From: JAHEJX01 sp041605955
Lineage (GTDB): Bacteria > Actinomycetota > Acidimicrobiia > Spongiisociales > UBA5794
Length of the DNA: 64,000 bases
NCBI GenBank assembly: GCA_041605955.1
Contig: JBFIXI010000006.1
Coordinates: forward strand, 36,925-100,924
Reading direction: 5' to 3'
Shown here: positions 25,565-34,604 of the stretch, in pieces
How the letters are laid out: each line of letters opens with the position of its first letter
Numbering within the stretch: position 1 is the stretch's first letter
Translations under genes and position numbers: made by a program
Notes under the pieces: generated by a model
Seen by the model: only the letters and a program-made list of their open reading frames with translations
What the model was told of the DNA's origin: nothing
The model's database searches: none

Positions 25565-26922
25565 GCCTCCGCACCCGAATCGCGCTGATCGCCTCTTCGG
25601 CGGTTGCGGTGGCGGTGCTGGCGGTGGCGCTCATCGTCTATTTCGCGGCGCGCGACCGGTTGATCGACGAGATCGACGAGAGCCTCACCGATCGTCTCAC
25701 GACGGCGCGCGCCTTCGGCGGCATCGTCGAGTCGTTCTCGACACCCCGCGGCCGGCGGGGCCCCTTCCAGGATCCCCGCGGATTCGACGTGCTCTATGTG
25801 CAGCTGATCGATCGGGAGGGCAACCGCTTCGTCCCGATCGGCCAGGAGGTCTGGCTGCCACCACCTTCCGACGGAACAACGAGATCGGAGGGGGAGGCCA
25901 GTTTCACGGAGGCCTCGGTGGACGATCTGCATCTGCGCATTGCCAACGTCGAGTTGGGTGACGCCGTTGGCACGCTGCAGATTGCCCGTTCCCTCGAGGA
26001 AGTGGACGCCACCCTGGCATCGCTGGCGCTGACCCTCACCCTGATCGGTTCCCTCGGCATCGCCGGCGCCGCCGCGCTCGGCCTGTTCGTGGCGCGCAGC
26101 TCCCTCCGTCCCATCGGCGAGCTCACGGAGGCGGCCGAGCAGGTGGCGGCCACCAAAGAGCTGGCTCATCGCATCAACGTCGATCGCGATGACGAGCTGG
26201 GCCGGCTCGCCGCTGCTTTCAACGAGATGCTGGCGGAACTGCAGAGCTCGAAGGATCAGCAGCGTCGATTGGTGCGCGACGCCGGGCACGAGCTGCGCAC
26301 CCCGCTGACGGCATTGCGGACCAACATCGAGCTGCTGGCGAAGGCAGAGCGGATGCCCGAGGGGGAGCGAACCGCCATGTACCGCGATCTGGTGACCGAG
26401 CTCGCCGAGCTGAGCGACTTGGTGAATGAGGTTGTGGCGGTGGCGGCAGACGACGACGCCTCGGAGAGTGCACAGCCGGTGGACCTGGGCGAGCTGGCCG
26501 AAGAGGTCGTCCTTCGTTTCCGGCGCCGGATAAGTCAAGAGTTGGCCCTCGACGTACTCTCCCCGGCCACGGTCGTTGCCCGCCGCAACGCGCTGGAGAG
26601 GGCGGTGGGCAACTTGGTCGACAACGCAGCCAAGTGGAGCCCACCGGATTCGACCGTGACCGTGGCGGTCCACGCGGGACGGGTGATGGTGGGCGACGCC
26701 GGCCCGGGAATCCCTGAGGATGAGAGGGAGCTGATCTTCGAGCGCTTCCATCGCGCCGCCGCGGGCAGGAGTCAGCCCGGTTCTGGCCTGGGGCTGTCGA
26801 TCGTCAAACAAGTGGCCGAGAGCCACGGGGGCCAGGTATTCGTGGACACGGCCGCGGCTGGAGGAGCCCTGGTCGGCTTCGAGCTCCCGGTGGCCGCCGC
26901 CGACCCCTCCGCCGGCGTCTAG
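25561..26922 (+). CDS. MprB-like sensor histidine kinase
   Basis: The 453-aa protein has two membrane helices (about 8-29 and 155-178) enclosing an extracytoplasmic sensor loop of about 125 residues, a HAMP domain (about 179-232), the HisKA box GHELRTPLTAL with His243 and a C-terminal HATPase domain (NLVDNAAKWS, DAGPGIP, GSGLGLSIV). The GTG start overlaps the regulator stop (GTGA). It should phosphorylate the adjacent OmpR-type regulator in response to an envelope signal. Confidence 0.93.
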   Translation: MSLRTRIALIASSAVAVAVLAVALIVYFAARDRLIDEIDESLTDRLTTARAFGGIVESFSTPRGRRGPFQDPRGFDVLYVQLIDREGNRFVPIGQEVWLPPPSDGTTRSEGEASFTEASVDDLHLRIANVELGDAVGTLQIARSLEEVDATLASLALTLTLIGSLGIAGAAALGLFVARSSLRPIGELTEAAEQVAATKELAHRINVDRDDELGRLAAAFNEMLAELQSSKDQQRRLVRDAGHELRTPLTALRTNIELLAKAERMPEGERTAMYRDLVTELAELSDLVNEVVAVAADDDASESAQPVDLGELAEEVVLRFRRRISQELALDVLSPATVVARRNALERAVGNLVDNAAKWSPPDSTVTVAVHAGRVMVGDAGPGIPEDERELIFERFHRAAAGRSQPGSGLGLSIVKQVAESHGGQVFVDTAAAGGALVGFELPVAAADPSAGV

Positions 26923-26930
26923 CTGCTAGC

Positions 26931-26969
26931 TCTCAGCCAACTCTTAGATCGGTCTCAGATACTCCTTAG
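26931..26969 (+). promoter_or_regulatory. Four 11-bp-phased YCTYAG direct repeats (candidate response-regulator operator)
   Basis: TCTCAG (26931), TCTTAG (26942), TCTCAG (26953) and CCTTAG (26964) begin at exactly 11-bp intervals, placing them on one face of the helix. They lie just after the kinase stop and about 75 bp before the ATG of the secreted protein gene. OmpR-family regulators bind tandem direct repeats with this spacing, so the adjacent regulator is the natural candidate. Confidence 0.65.
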
Positions 26970-27043
26970 CGGCAGTGCCGATCCTGAGGCTGCAAACCGA
27001 GACCGGCGAGACAAGCCAGCCGGTGTGAAAGGAGATCACAGCA

Positions 27044-27616
27044 ATGAAGAAGGTTCTCGCAGCCTTGGTGGCGGCCGGCGTGCTCGTCGCCGGAGGGCTG
27101 GCGACTGCCGCCATCAGCGCCCCGACCACGGCTACCGCCCAGACCACCACAGAGGACCAGACCACAGATGACTCGGGAGACGCAACAACCGGAGAGGTCA
27201 CCCGGCCGGATCGAGGCAGCGTCATCGACGAGGTGCTCGATAACCTCGTCGCCGAAGGCGTCATCACGTCGGACCAGGCCGAGCGGATCAAATCGGACCT
27301 GACCGCAAAGCATGCCGAGCTGCGGGCCCAGTTCGGCGACCGGCACCGGGGTCACCGTGGCTTCGGAGACGGACTGCGCGGGTTGCTCGATGACGGGGTC
27401 ATCGATGCCGACGAGCTGGCGGAACTGCCGGAAGATCATCCGATCTTCGATGCGGACGGCCCGTTCGCCCCGTATCTCGACGATGGTCAGCTGACGAGCG
27501 AAGAGCTCGAAGAGCTCAGGGCGCAGCTCCGTGAGGACGGCAGCCACTTCCGGGGTCGGCTCGGCCCCGGCGCGCCGCGTGTCGACGTCGGCGGTGAAGA
27601 GGTGGCCAACGCCTGA
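27044..27616 (+). CDS. Secreted acidic protein with EF-hand-like segments
   Basis: The 190-aa protein has a signal peptide (MKKVLAALVAAGVLVAGG, likely cleaved before the Thr-rich stretch), then DEVLDNLVAEGVITSDQAERI and two acidic loop-helix segments, DDGVIDADELAEL and DDGQLTSEELEEL, that resemble EF-hand loops. AAAGGAG precedes the ATG at 7-10 nt. It lies directly downstream of the two-component genes, behind phased direct repeats, and is probably an output of that system. Calcium binding is suggested only by the spacing of Asp/Glu residues. Confidence 0.75.
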   Translation: MKKVLAALVAAGVLVAGGLATAAISAPTTATAQTTTEDQTTDDSGDATTGEVTRPDRGSVIDEVLDNLVAEGVITSDQAERIKSDLTAKHAELRAQFGDRHRGHRGFGDGLRGLLDDGVIDADELAELPEDHPIFDADGPFAPYLDDGQLTSEELEELRAQLREDGSHFRGRLGPGAPRVDVGGEEVANA

Positions 27617-27745
27617 CACGCCGCTCGACTCGAGAGGCCTGCGGGCTCAGCGAGTCGAGGAACCGGCTCTTCCTTCCCGGATGCCGGTACATGGGATGGT
27701 TCGCCGGGCTGATTCCCTCTCCCTTCCCTCCCGGAGCCATCCCAC

Positions 27746-27776
27746 CGACGCCCGCCACCTTCCGTGGCGGGCGTCG
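27746..27776. terminator. Perfect 13-bp hairpin between convergent genes
   Basis: CGACGCCCGCCAC (27746-27758) pairs with GTGGCGGGCGTCG (27764-27776) around a 5-nt loop. It lies between the secreted protein gene and the convergent DUF1992 gene. There is no U-tract, but the stem is perfect and placed where a bidirectional terminator is expected. The rest of 27617-27745 shows nothing recognisable. Confidence 0.7.
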
Positions 27777-27782
27777 CTGCGT

Positions 27783-28136
27783 TCAGCTAACAGGATCCCA
27801 GCCGCCACGGATGATCACAGAATCGACATCGAAGTTGGGCAGCTGATCCGTCGAGTCGAGCAGCCGGTTGATCTCGTCGACGGCAGCATGGATTGCTTCC
27901 AGCCGGTGGCGTGCCTCCGCCCGGGGCAGCTCGAGGGCGGCCGCCACATCCGCGGTCAGTCGGCGCCGCATTCCCACCATGTCGCGCTGGGCGGCGTCGC
28001 GGGCGACCCACCGGGCGGCCCACCACGAGGGTGAATACGCAGTGTCGAGGTCGGCAAGCGGCTGCCCGCTTCCGGGCAAGTCGTCGAAATAGCCCTCGGC
28101 GGCGAGGTCGGCCAGCCGCTTCTCTATCCAGCTCAC
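27783..28136 (-). CDS. DUF1992 (DnaJ homologue subfamily C member 28-like) protein
   Basis: The 117-aa protein matches DUF1992: IEKRLADLAAEGYFDDLPGSGQPL at the start, then a WWAARWVARD motif and a helical remainder. The family occurs alone in bacteria and fused to J domains in eukaryotes; its function is not known. The start is GTG with a weak ribosome-binding site. It is divergent from the glycerate kinase gene. Confidence 0.82.
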   Translation of the reverse strand: MSWIEKRLADLAAEGYFDDLPGSGQPLADLDTAYSPSWWAARWVARDAAQRDMVGMRRRLTADVAAALELPRAEARHRLEAIHAAVDEINRLLDSTDQLPNFDVDSVIIRGGWDPVS

Positions 28137-28173
28137 CTCGGGATGTTACGTTCCGCCATCTACCGTTCCTGCC

Positions 28174-29394
28174 ATGCGCACGGCTGAGTTGACCATTGTG
28201 TTCCGCGAAGCCATCGCAGCTCTCGACCCGGCGCGGCTGGTTGCCGAGGCGCTGCGCCGGCGCCGGCTGGACCCGGGACGCGACCCCGTCACGGTGCTCG
28301 CCTTGGGCAAGGCGGCGGCCCGCATGGCCGATGGGGTGGCCACATTGTTCGGTGACGGCATCTCCGGCGTGGCGGTGACCTCGGAGCCGGCCGATCTCCC
28401 CGCCGGGATCGTCGGCTTCGTGGGCAGCCACCCGATCCCGGATGCTCGCAGCGTCGCCGCCGGCGAGGCACTGCTCGCGGCGGCGGCGGCGGCGCCGGCC
28501 GGCGGGCTGGTGATCTGTCTGGTTTCCGGCGGCGGATCGGCGCTCGCCGAAGTCCCTCTCCCAGGGCTGGCCATCGACGACCTGGCAGCGCTCACCGAGG
28601 GGTTGCTGCGATCCGGCGCTTCGATCACCGAGATCAACACCGTGCGTCGCGGACTGTCACAGCTCAAGGGAGGCGGACTGGCGAGAGTGGTGGCGTCGCC
28701 ACGGCTGGTCACCTTGGCGATCTCCGATGTGGGAGCTGCCGCGCCGGCCACCATTGCGTCCGGTCCCACCTTGCCGGTCGCCGAGGATCGTGCCGCCGTC
28801 GGTGAGGTGTTGGCTCGGTACCAGCTTCAGGCGACCCTTCCCCCCGGAGTGCTGGCATCGGCAGCCCGGCCCGCCCCCGCGGCGACTGCGCCTTCCGACT
28901 TCGAGATCATCGCCGACGGGTCCACCGCTGCCCGGGCAGCCGGCGCGGCCGCGGAGGCGAGAGGGCGTTCCGCCCACATCGTCGACCAACCGCTCAGCGG
29001 CGAGGCTCGTCAAGTGGCGCGTGAAGTCGTGGCGGCGGGCAGCTTCGAGCACGACCTGGCCATCTACTGGGGAGAAACCACGGTCACCGTGACCGGGGCA
29101 GGACGAGGGGGTCGGAATCACGAGGCGGCGCTGGCGGCTGCCATTGCCATCGCGGGGTCGCCGGCGGCGTTCCTCGCCGGCGGGACCGACGGCATCGACG
29201 GGCTCACCCCGGGCGCGGGCGCCGCAGTAGACGGCAACACGCTCGCGGAGGCGCGCGCTCTCGGCATCGACCCGGTCGCGGCCCTCGCCGCCAATGACAG
29301 TGGGGGCTTCTTCGACGTGGTTCCGGGGCGCATCGTCACCGGGCCCACCGGGACCAACGTCGCCGACCTGTGGCTCTTTGCCGCCGGCAGCTAG
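28174..29394 (+). CDS. Glycerate 2-kinase (MOFRL family)
   Basis: The 406-aa protein has an N-terminal DUF4147 domain with VSGGGSALAEVPLPG and a C-terminal MOFRL domain with GETTVTVTGAGRGGRNHE and LAGGTDGIDG. Members phosphorylate glycerate to 2-phosphoglycerate with ATP in serine, glycolate or sugar-acid catabolism. No glycolate or tartronate genes lie nearby, so the pathway is not shown by context. The ATG at 28174 is 37 nt from the divergent gene. Confidence 0.9.
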   Translation: MRTAELTIVFREAIAALDPARLVAEALRRRRLDPGRDPVTVLALGKAAARMADGVATLFGDGISGVAVTSEPADLPAGIVGFVGSHPIPDARSVAAGEALLAAAAAAPAGGLVICLVSGGGSALAEVPLPGLAIDDLAALTEGLLRSGASITEINTVRRGLSQLKGGGLARVVASPRLVTLAISDVGAAAPATIASGPTLPVAEDRAAVGEVLARYQLQATLPPGVLASAARPAPAATAPSDFEIIADGSTAARAAGAAAEARGRSAHIVDQPLSGEARQVAREVVAAGSFEHDLAIYWGETTVTVTGAGRGGRNHEAALAAAIAIAGSPAAFLAGGTDGIDGLTPGAGAAVDGNTLAEARALGIDPVAALAANDSGGFFDVVPGRIVTGPTGTNVADLWLFAAGS

Positions 29395-29456
29395 AACCGT
29401 AGGTCTCAGGCGAGCCCGGGTAGCGCCGATAACCTGGCTCGAGCCTCGAGCAGAAG

Positions 29457-30608
29457 ATGATCGCGTTGACCGAAACCAAGCGTCTGGCGCTGTGGCCGCT
29501 GGGCCTCGTATCCCTCGGACTGCTCGGCTACCTAGCCGAGGGGGCGTTGCCGCGAGCAGTGTTGACCGACGACGCCCGGATCTACTTCGAGCGGGTGACG
29601 CCGATCCTCGACGGCAAGCTGCCATATGTCGACGTGTTGTTCGAGCACTTTCCGCTGGCGCTGCCGCCGATGTTGGTGCCCCGGTTGGTACCCGGCGGGG
29701 ATACGACGCTGGTCTACACCGCGCTGTTCGGGTTGCTGATGCTGGCCTGCCTCGTTGCAATCGGCGCCGTTGTGGGTCGAGTAGCCGCCGCCGCCGGGGT
29801 CACCCGCGGGGCATCCCAATGGGCGCTGCTGACGGCGCCGCTGGTTCCGTTCGTCGCCTACCGCAACGATCCGGTGGCCACGCTGCTGGCGGTGGCCGCC
29901 TTCTACTACTCCTTCGTGGTCTCGAGCCGGGCCGGCCCGGTGACCGCGCTGGCAGCCATCGCGGCCAAGGGTTGGCCGCTGGTGCTGGCTCTCGCCGAGT
30001 GGCTGGCCGGCCGTCGGCGGCGCGCCATGCTGGTGGGGGGCTTCGCCGCCGTGCTCGGCGGGGTGCTCTTACTGACGCCCGGATTCCAGGAGGGGCGCGA
30101 CTTCAGCGGCGTCCATTTGGAGACCATTGCCGGGTCGGGGCTGGTCTGGCTGCGCTCTGCGACCGGGGCAGACGCCGGAATTGCCATGGCGGCTGGAGCC
30201 ATCTACGTATCCGCCCCGGCGGCGACCCTGCTGGTGGGGGTGGCGCTCGGAACAGCCACTGCGTGGTCGGCCCGGCCGGCGTTGACGGCGCCTTTCACCA
30301 TCGGCGCCGCCGCCCGCCTGGTTGGTGTCGCCACTGCGGCGTTGCTCCTCGTCAGCCCCTTGTTCTCCGCGCAGTTCCTGCTCTGGCTGACGCCGTGGCT
30401 GCTGTTCTTCGGCGGTCGGACCCGCCGGTCCTTCCTGGTGGCCGCGACGATCACGCTGCTGCTGATGTCGTTGTGGGCCCCGACCAACCTGTGGTGGCAG
30501 AGCGGGCTGGTCATCCGCAATGGCGCCTTCCTCGCCATGGTGGTCCAGATGGCGCTCGAGATCCGGCAGCCCAGCAGCCGTGCCGTGCCGGCCGGCATCG
30601 TCCGCTAG
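29457..30608 (+). CDS. Polytopic membrane protein, GT87/DUF2029-like glycosyltransferase
   Basis: The 383-aa protein has about ten hydrophobic segments. The first extracytoplasmic loop contains TDDARIYFERV and YVDVLFEHFPL, the pattern of GT-C fold mannosyltransferases that use polyprenyl-phosphate sugars. It ends with a 4-nt convergent overlap (CTAG) with the next gene, a second GT-C-like protein. The sugar and acceptor are unknown. Confidence 0.68.
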   Translation: MIALTETKRLALWPLGLVSLGLLGYLAEGALPRAVLTDDARIYFERVTPILDGKLPYVDVLFEHFPLALPPMLVPRLVPGGDTTLVYTALFGLLMLACLVAIGAVVGRVAAAAGVTRGASQWALLTAPLVPFVAYRNDPVATLLAVAAFYYSFVVSSRAGPVTALAAIAAKGWPLVLALAEWLAGRRRRAMLVGGFAAVLGGVLLLTPGFQEGRDFSGVHLETIAGSGLVWLRSATGADAGIAMAAGAIYVSAPAATLLVGVALGTATAWSARPALTAPFTIGAAARLVGVATAALLLVSPLFSAQFLLWLTPWLLFFGGRTRRSFLVAATITLLLMSLWAPTNLWWQSGLVIRNGAFLAMVVQMALEIRQPSSRAVPAGIVR

Positions 30609-32542
30609 CGGCGAGCCACCCACAGCTCGAGGGTGCGGATCTCGGTCTGGCGAGGCGCCCCTCGCAGGCTGGCGCGCCACGCCTCGCTGCTCAGCACGAA
30701 CGCGACCGCCTCGGGACCGGCCAACGCGGCGGTCGAGGCCATCACTGCGTCGACCGGGACGGGCGGCTCCCGGCCGGGCTCGATCCCGGCGACGCTGAAC
30801 TCGCACCATGCTCGCAACGGCGGGCCCATCAGCCATGAGAGCGGCAGCTCAGGGTCGTCGTTGACGATCAATACCGATTCGACCCCTTCCAGCGATTCGC
30901 AGAGTGCCACCAGCTGACCTTCCACACCTTGCCGGTCCGGCTGCCCGATCAGGGGAGCTGCCACCAAGATCACTGGAAGCACCGCCGCCGCCACCACCAG
31001 CCCGGCCAGCGGCCGGGAGCGGCCCTGGGAAGGCAACCGGTCGATCAGGCCGGTGCCGAGCGCGACGGCGAGGATGATCATTCCGGGAATCACTACCGGA
31101 AGAAATCTGCGAATTGCCCAGATCTGGTCCGGGTTGATCGAAGGGCGGACGAAGTAGCCGACGGCCTGCACCAGGAATGCCAGGGTCACCAGCCGGAGTG
31201 CGGCGGTGCCGGCGACCAGCGATCGGCGGGCCGCCACGATCGCCGCGGCCAGGCTCGCTGCCACGATGGGGATTCCCAGGTACCACGCCTGCCACCAGAC
31301 CGACAACTCCGTATAGGCCCGATCCGGCTCGATGGCGAGCCCTTCCGCCAGTTGGATCGCTCCCAGTCCGTAAACCCCCGTCGACCGGCTCGGCGGCAGC
31401 AGCGGGCGCACGAACCAGAGGTAGGCGAACAACCCGGCCATCGTCACGGTCAGAGCACGCGAGATTGCGGCAATGCGCCGTTCCCAGGCGACTCGCAACC
31501 TCTGCAGCGGACGGGCGGCCGCGAGCGGAGTCAGCAGGCGCAGCCCGACCGTCGCCGCCACGAGCATGAGGAGCAGTCGCCCGATGTTGGCTACATACGG
31601 TTCGGCGAAGAACACGAGATCCAGTAGGCCGAGCGCAGCCGGGATAGCGAGCCCGGCATAGATGCGGCGGGCGACGCCTGCCGCGGCGCTCTCTTCGAGC
31701 CAGGTTGCGGTCACCAGTAGTAGCCCGAGGGCGATCCCGAGGAGCCAGGCGTCGACTCGGACCATCGTGGCTCCGCCGAGTAGCAAGCCGCTGCCGATTG
31801 CCACTTGGGGCTGTGACGACAGAGCAACATGGCCGGCCCATAGGCCCCCCAGGGAGAGCACCAGCGCCGCCATCTCGCTGAAGGTGCCTCGGGAGTAGTA
31901 CACGAACGGCAAAGCTGTCGCCAGCAAGGCGGCCGCCAGCAGTGCCCACCACGGCCGCATGAACCTGGAGGCGAGGGCGAAGACGACGAGCACCGCTACT
32001 CCCGACATGAACGCGTTGACGCCGAAGAGAGCCGACTTGCCGAACAGCTCGCCGAAGAACGCATACGTGGCGGGTGTCGAGTGCAGGAACTGTTGCCAGA
32101 ACGTGCCGTCCGGGCGCACCACGAAGCCGGGGGCTTTGAACTCGAGGTCGGTGCCGACGAAAGGCTCGGCGATTGCGGTAGGGAACAAGCCGCGGTCGGC
32201 GACGAGAAAGCTCGCTGTGTTGGCGTAGGTGGCGCCGTCTCTGCCCGCCACGACCAGCTCGGAGCGGAGCAAGAGGTTCGACAAGGACACAACGACGATC
32301 AATGCGAGCAAGACCGCGGCGACGGAACGGGCGATGGGGCGCGCCGTATGTTGCGGAAGCTGTCGAAACGTGGCGTACCCCAGGGCGACGGCCAGCGGCG
32401 CTTGCAGCCAAGCGACGTGCAGCCCGAGCATTGCCAGGATGAGCCCCGATGCGAGCAGTCCCAGCGTCGCCGCCAACGCCATCGAGACGACAGAGCTGAG
32501 CCGGTCACGCCGGGCCGCGTGGGGATTCGTCGAGTGGGTCAT
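30605..32542 (-). CDS. Large polytopic membrane protein, GT39/GT83-like
   Basis: About 645 aa from ATG 32542 (MTHSTNPHAARRD); a slightly longer frame reaches 32602. Eleven or more hydrophobic segments precede a soluble C-terminal domain (about residues 540-645). An early loop VVAGRDGATYANTASFLV has the acidic residue expected in GT-C enzymes. It probably acts on a lipid-linked sugar at the outer face of the membrane. It overlaps the convergent gene by 4 nt. Confidence 0.65.
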   Translation of the reverse strand: MTHSTNPHAARRDRLSSVVSMALAATLGLLASGLILAMLGLHVAWLQAPLAVALGYATFRQLPQHTARPIARSVAAVLLALIVVVSLSNLLLRSELVVAGRDGATYANTASFLVADRGLFPTAIAEPFVGTDLEFKAPGFVVRPDGTFWQQFLHSTPATYAFFGELFGKSALFGVNAFMSGVAVLVVFALASRFMRPWWALLAAALLATALPFVYYSRGTFSEMAALVLSLGGLWAGHVALSSQPQVAIGSGLLLGGATMVRVDAWLLGIALGLLLVTATWLEESAAAGVARRIYAGLAIPAALGLLDLVFFAEPYVANIGRLLLMLVAATVGLRLLTPLAAARPLQRLRVAWERRIAAISRALTVTMAGLFAYLWFVRPLLPPSRSTGVYGLGAIQLAEGLAIEPDRAYTELSVWWQAWYLGIPIVAASLAAAIVAARRSLVAGTAALRLVTLAFLVQAVGYFVRPSINPDQIWAIRRFLPVVIPGMIILAVALGTGLIDRLPSQGRSRPLAGLVVAAAVLPVILVAAPLIGQPDRQGVEGQLVALCESLEGVESVLIVNDDPELPLSWLMGPPLRAWCEFSVAGIEPGREPPVPVDAVMASTAALAGPEAVAFVLSSEAWRASLRGAPRQTEIRTLELWVARR

Positions 32543-32646
32543 AGGGTTGTGCTGGCCTCGGCTAACGATCGGCGGCCGTGGGGGCGGCCTGAACCGAATC
32601 ACGGCTTGGCCAGACTACGCAGCTATCGGCTGCGGCCCGCGGTTCC

Positions 32647-33438
32647 TCACGACGGGAGCTGCAAGGTGACGCCGCCGGAGTTGACCCGCGCCACATTGGT
32701 CGTTTGCGTGAAGCCACCGCCACTGCTCGCCGAGTCGGTGTTGCTGCATCCCCCGGCGTTGTAGTCCTGGTAGTTGGTGTCGACGGCCGTGACCCGATGC
32801 CACTCGCCGGCCACCGTGGCGAACTCGAGCTCGCTCCAGCGGATCGTCACGGGTGGGGCGTCGCACGCGGCGAACACCTCGGTCCACACGATGGGCGTGC
32901 CCAGCCCGTCGCCGCCGCCCTCCAGCTCACGAATCACTGCAAGGGCGCCCGAAGCGACGTCTTCGATGCTGCCCCGCCACCAACCGACGTCTGCGCCGGC
33001 ATCGATCGTGAGCCGGTACCGCCGGCCTGCTTCCCAGGGATAGTCGCGCGTGTTGGGGTCGTTGGGCTGCGACGGCAACGTCGACTCGGTTCCGGGGAGC
33101 TCGTCTCCTCCCAGCCGTTGGGCGCGGTATCCGCCCCAGTTGACTGCGGTGTTGCCCGGATGACGCCGGTTCCACTGGATCCCCACGTGACCGCCGCCCA
33201 CCTCCTGACCCCGATCGAGGAACGAGGCCTGCAGCGCGAAGAAGTAGAGGTCGGTGGTCGCCGGGGGAGCAACGACCTCCACTGTGACGCGCACTGCGGC
33301 CACGACGCGCGGCGCCCCCTGCCAGTACAGGTGGAAGGACGACGCTCCGTTGGGCGAAGGGGGCCGGCCGCGGTCACGTACCCGGTCGACCCGGGAACTT
33401 CCACCGAGACCGAAGAGCCAGCGCAGAAAAGCGAGCAC
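32647..33438 (-). CDS. Conserved hypothetical protein, beta-rich
   Basis: The 263-aa protein has a short hydrophobic N terminus (MLAFLRWLFGLGG) and then a beta-strand-rich, Trp-rich sequence with segments such as LYFFALQASFLDRG, GGHVGIQWNRRHPGNT and WEAGRRYRLTIDAG, reminiscent of DUF3472-like or carbohydrate-binding jelly-roll proteins. No catalytic motif is seen. The start is GTG, with AAAGGG directly before it. It may form a unit with the PH-like gene upstream (18-nt gap). Confidence 0.6.
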   Translation of the reverse strand: MLAFLRWLFGLGGSSRVDRVRDRGRPPSPNGASSFHLYWQGAPRVVAAVRVTVEVVAPPATTDLYFFALQASFLDRGQEVGGGHVGIQWNRRHPGNTAVNWGGYRAQRLGGDELPGTESTLPSQPNDPNTRDYPWEAGRRYRLTIDAGADVGWWRGSIEDVASGALAVIRELEGGGDGLGTPIVWTEVFAACDAPPVTIRWSELEFATVAGEWHRVTAVDTNYQDYNAGGCSNTDSASSGGGFTQTTNVARVNSGGVTLQLPS

Positions 33439-33456
33439 CCTTTGACATTACGTGCA

Positions 33457-33921
33457 TCAACGCCGCAGGGCGGTCAACAGGCCGTCAACATCGTCGGTGC
33501 CGATACGAAAGACCCGTCCGTTGTCCAGCTCGAGCTGCACTGCGGCGAGGCCCCACACATTCCACATCCAGCCCCGGGTGACCTTGCGGATTCCCCACCC
33601 GGCGATCCAGGTGTTCCGATGGGCCTCGACGCTCACGACCCGCCCGCGATCGATCGTCTTCTGCGGCCAGCCCAACCTCCACTTGAGATTGATGGCGGCC
33701 GGGTCGACGGTGACGGTCAGCCTCGTGAAGTTGAGGATGGCGAGGTAGACCACAGCCGCCCACGCGGTCACGAAGAGGCTGCCCCAGATTCCGATTTCCT
33801 CGGAACGCAGCAGGGCAGCACTCAGCGAGAACATGGCGACGGCAAATAGCGACGCCACCACCACCACCCATTGCGGTGAGTTCTGCACGTGGTGGTAAGC
33901 CAGTCCCGGGGCGTGGTCCAT
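33457..33921 (-). CDS. Two-helix membrane protein with PH-like domain
   Basis: The 154-aa protein has two N-terminal membrane helices (about 17-38 and 44-63), then a cytosolic part with LTVTVDPAAINLKWRLGWP and VQLELDNGRVFRIGT, the strand pattern of bacterial PH-like (YdbT/DUF3093-type) domains. AGAGGAG lies 5 nt before the ATG. The function is unknown. Confidence 0.65.
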   Translation of the reverse strand: MDHAPGLAYHHVQNSPQWVVVVASLFAVAMFSLSAALLRSEEIGIWGSLFVTAWAAVVYLAILNFTRLTVTVDPAAINLKWRLGWPQKTIDRGRVVSVEAHRNTWIAGWGIRKVTRGWMWNVWGLAAVQLELDNGRVFRIGTDDVDGLLTALRR

Positions 33922-33931
33922 GCCGCTCCTC

Positions 33932-34471
33932 TCACTTCTCCAGGGTGGCCAGATAGGCAGCGTCGGTCTGGAACGCTAACTCGGGGAGCTCATCGAGCGC
34001 GAACCATCCGACGGCGTCGGCATCATCTCCAGCCGTGAGCTCACCCCCGTTGGCCACCCCTGCGAACCAGATGCCGACCGTCACCTTGGCCGGGTCGTGG
34101 AAGTTGGTGGCGACCCATACCGGCTCGCCGACGATGGCTTCGAGGCCGGTTTCCTCCCGCAGCTCGCGGGCGGCTGCTGCTCGGACCTCCTCGCCGTAGT
34201 CCACATAGCCCGCCGGGATGGACCACTTGCCGGGTTGAGTGGCGCCCGGCGCTCTCCTGACGAGCAGCACGCGCCCCGCGTCGTCCCGCACCACAACGGC
34301 GGCACCGACCCCCGGGTTACGGAAGTGCACGAAGCCGCAGGCCGGACAGGACTGGCGATCTCTCCCGGCGATCGCTCTCGCCTCGAGGCGGGCCGCGCAC
34401 ATCGGGCAGTATGCGAACTCGCCTGGGAGCGACTCGATGTGGTCATGGGGGTGGTCGGCTGGGTCGTGCAC
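33932..34471 (-). CDS. NUDIX hydrolase with N-terminal zinc ribbon
   Basis: The 179-aa protein begins with a four-Cys zinc ribbon (YCPMCAARL, then SCPACGF), followed by the NUDIX box GYVDYGEEVRAAAARELREE and TGLEA, which has every conserved Glu. This layout resembles NudC-like and ADP-ribose or NADH pyrophosphatase relatives. The substrate is not determinable. The start is GTG 34471. It is divergent from the second PAS kinase. Confidence 0.88.
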   Translation of the reverse strand: MHDPADHPHDHIESLPGEFAYCPMCAARLEARAIAGRDRQSCPACGFVHFRNPGVGAAVVVRDDAGRVLLVRRAPGATQPGKWSIPAGYVDYGEEVRAAAARELREETGLEAIVGEPVWVATNFHDPAKVTVGIWFAGVANGGELTAGDDADAVGWFALDELPELAFQTDAAYLATLEK

Positions 34472-34542
34472 AACGCCAGGTTAGGTCGGCGGTGCAGATT
34501 CCCGGGGTCGGCCCAGCGACGCCACGCGCAGTTTGTGCTCAA

Positions 34543-34571
34543 TTGCCAAAGCCTGCCAACCGATTGATATA
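34543..34571 (+). promoter_or_regulatory. Candidate vegetative promoter of the second PAS kinase
   Basis: TTGCCA (34543-34548), a 17-nt spacer and GATATA (34566-34571) give a good -35/-10 pair. The expected transcription start at about 34578 leaves a short leader with the GGGGAGG ribosome-binding site (34594-34600) before TTG 34605. This supports the TTG start over the longer open frame from 34533. Confidence 0.6.
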
Positions 34572-34604
34572 CGGGGTCTGTTCGCGAGCACGCGGGGAGG
34601 ACGT

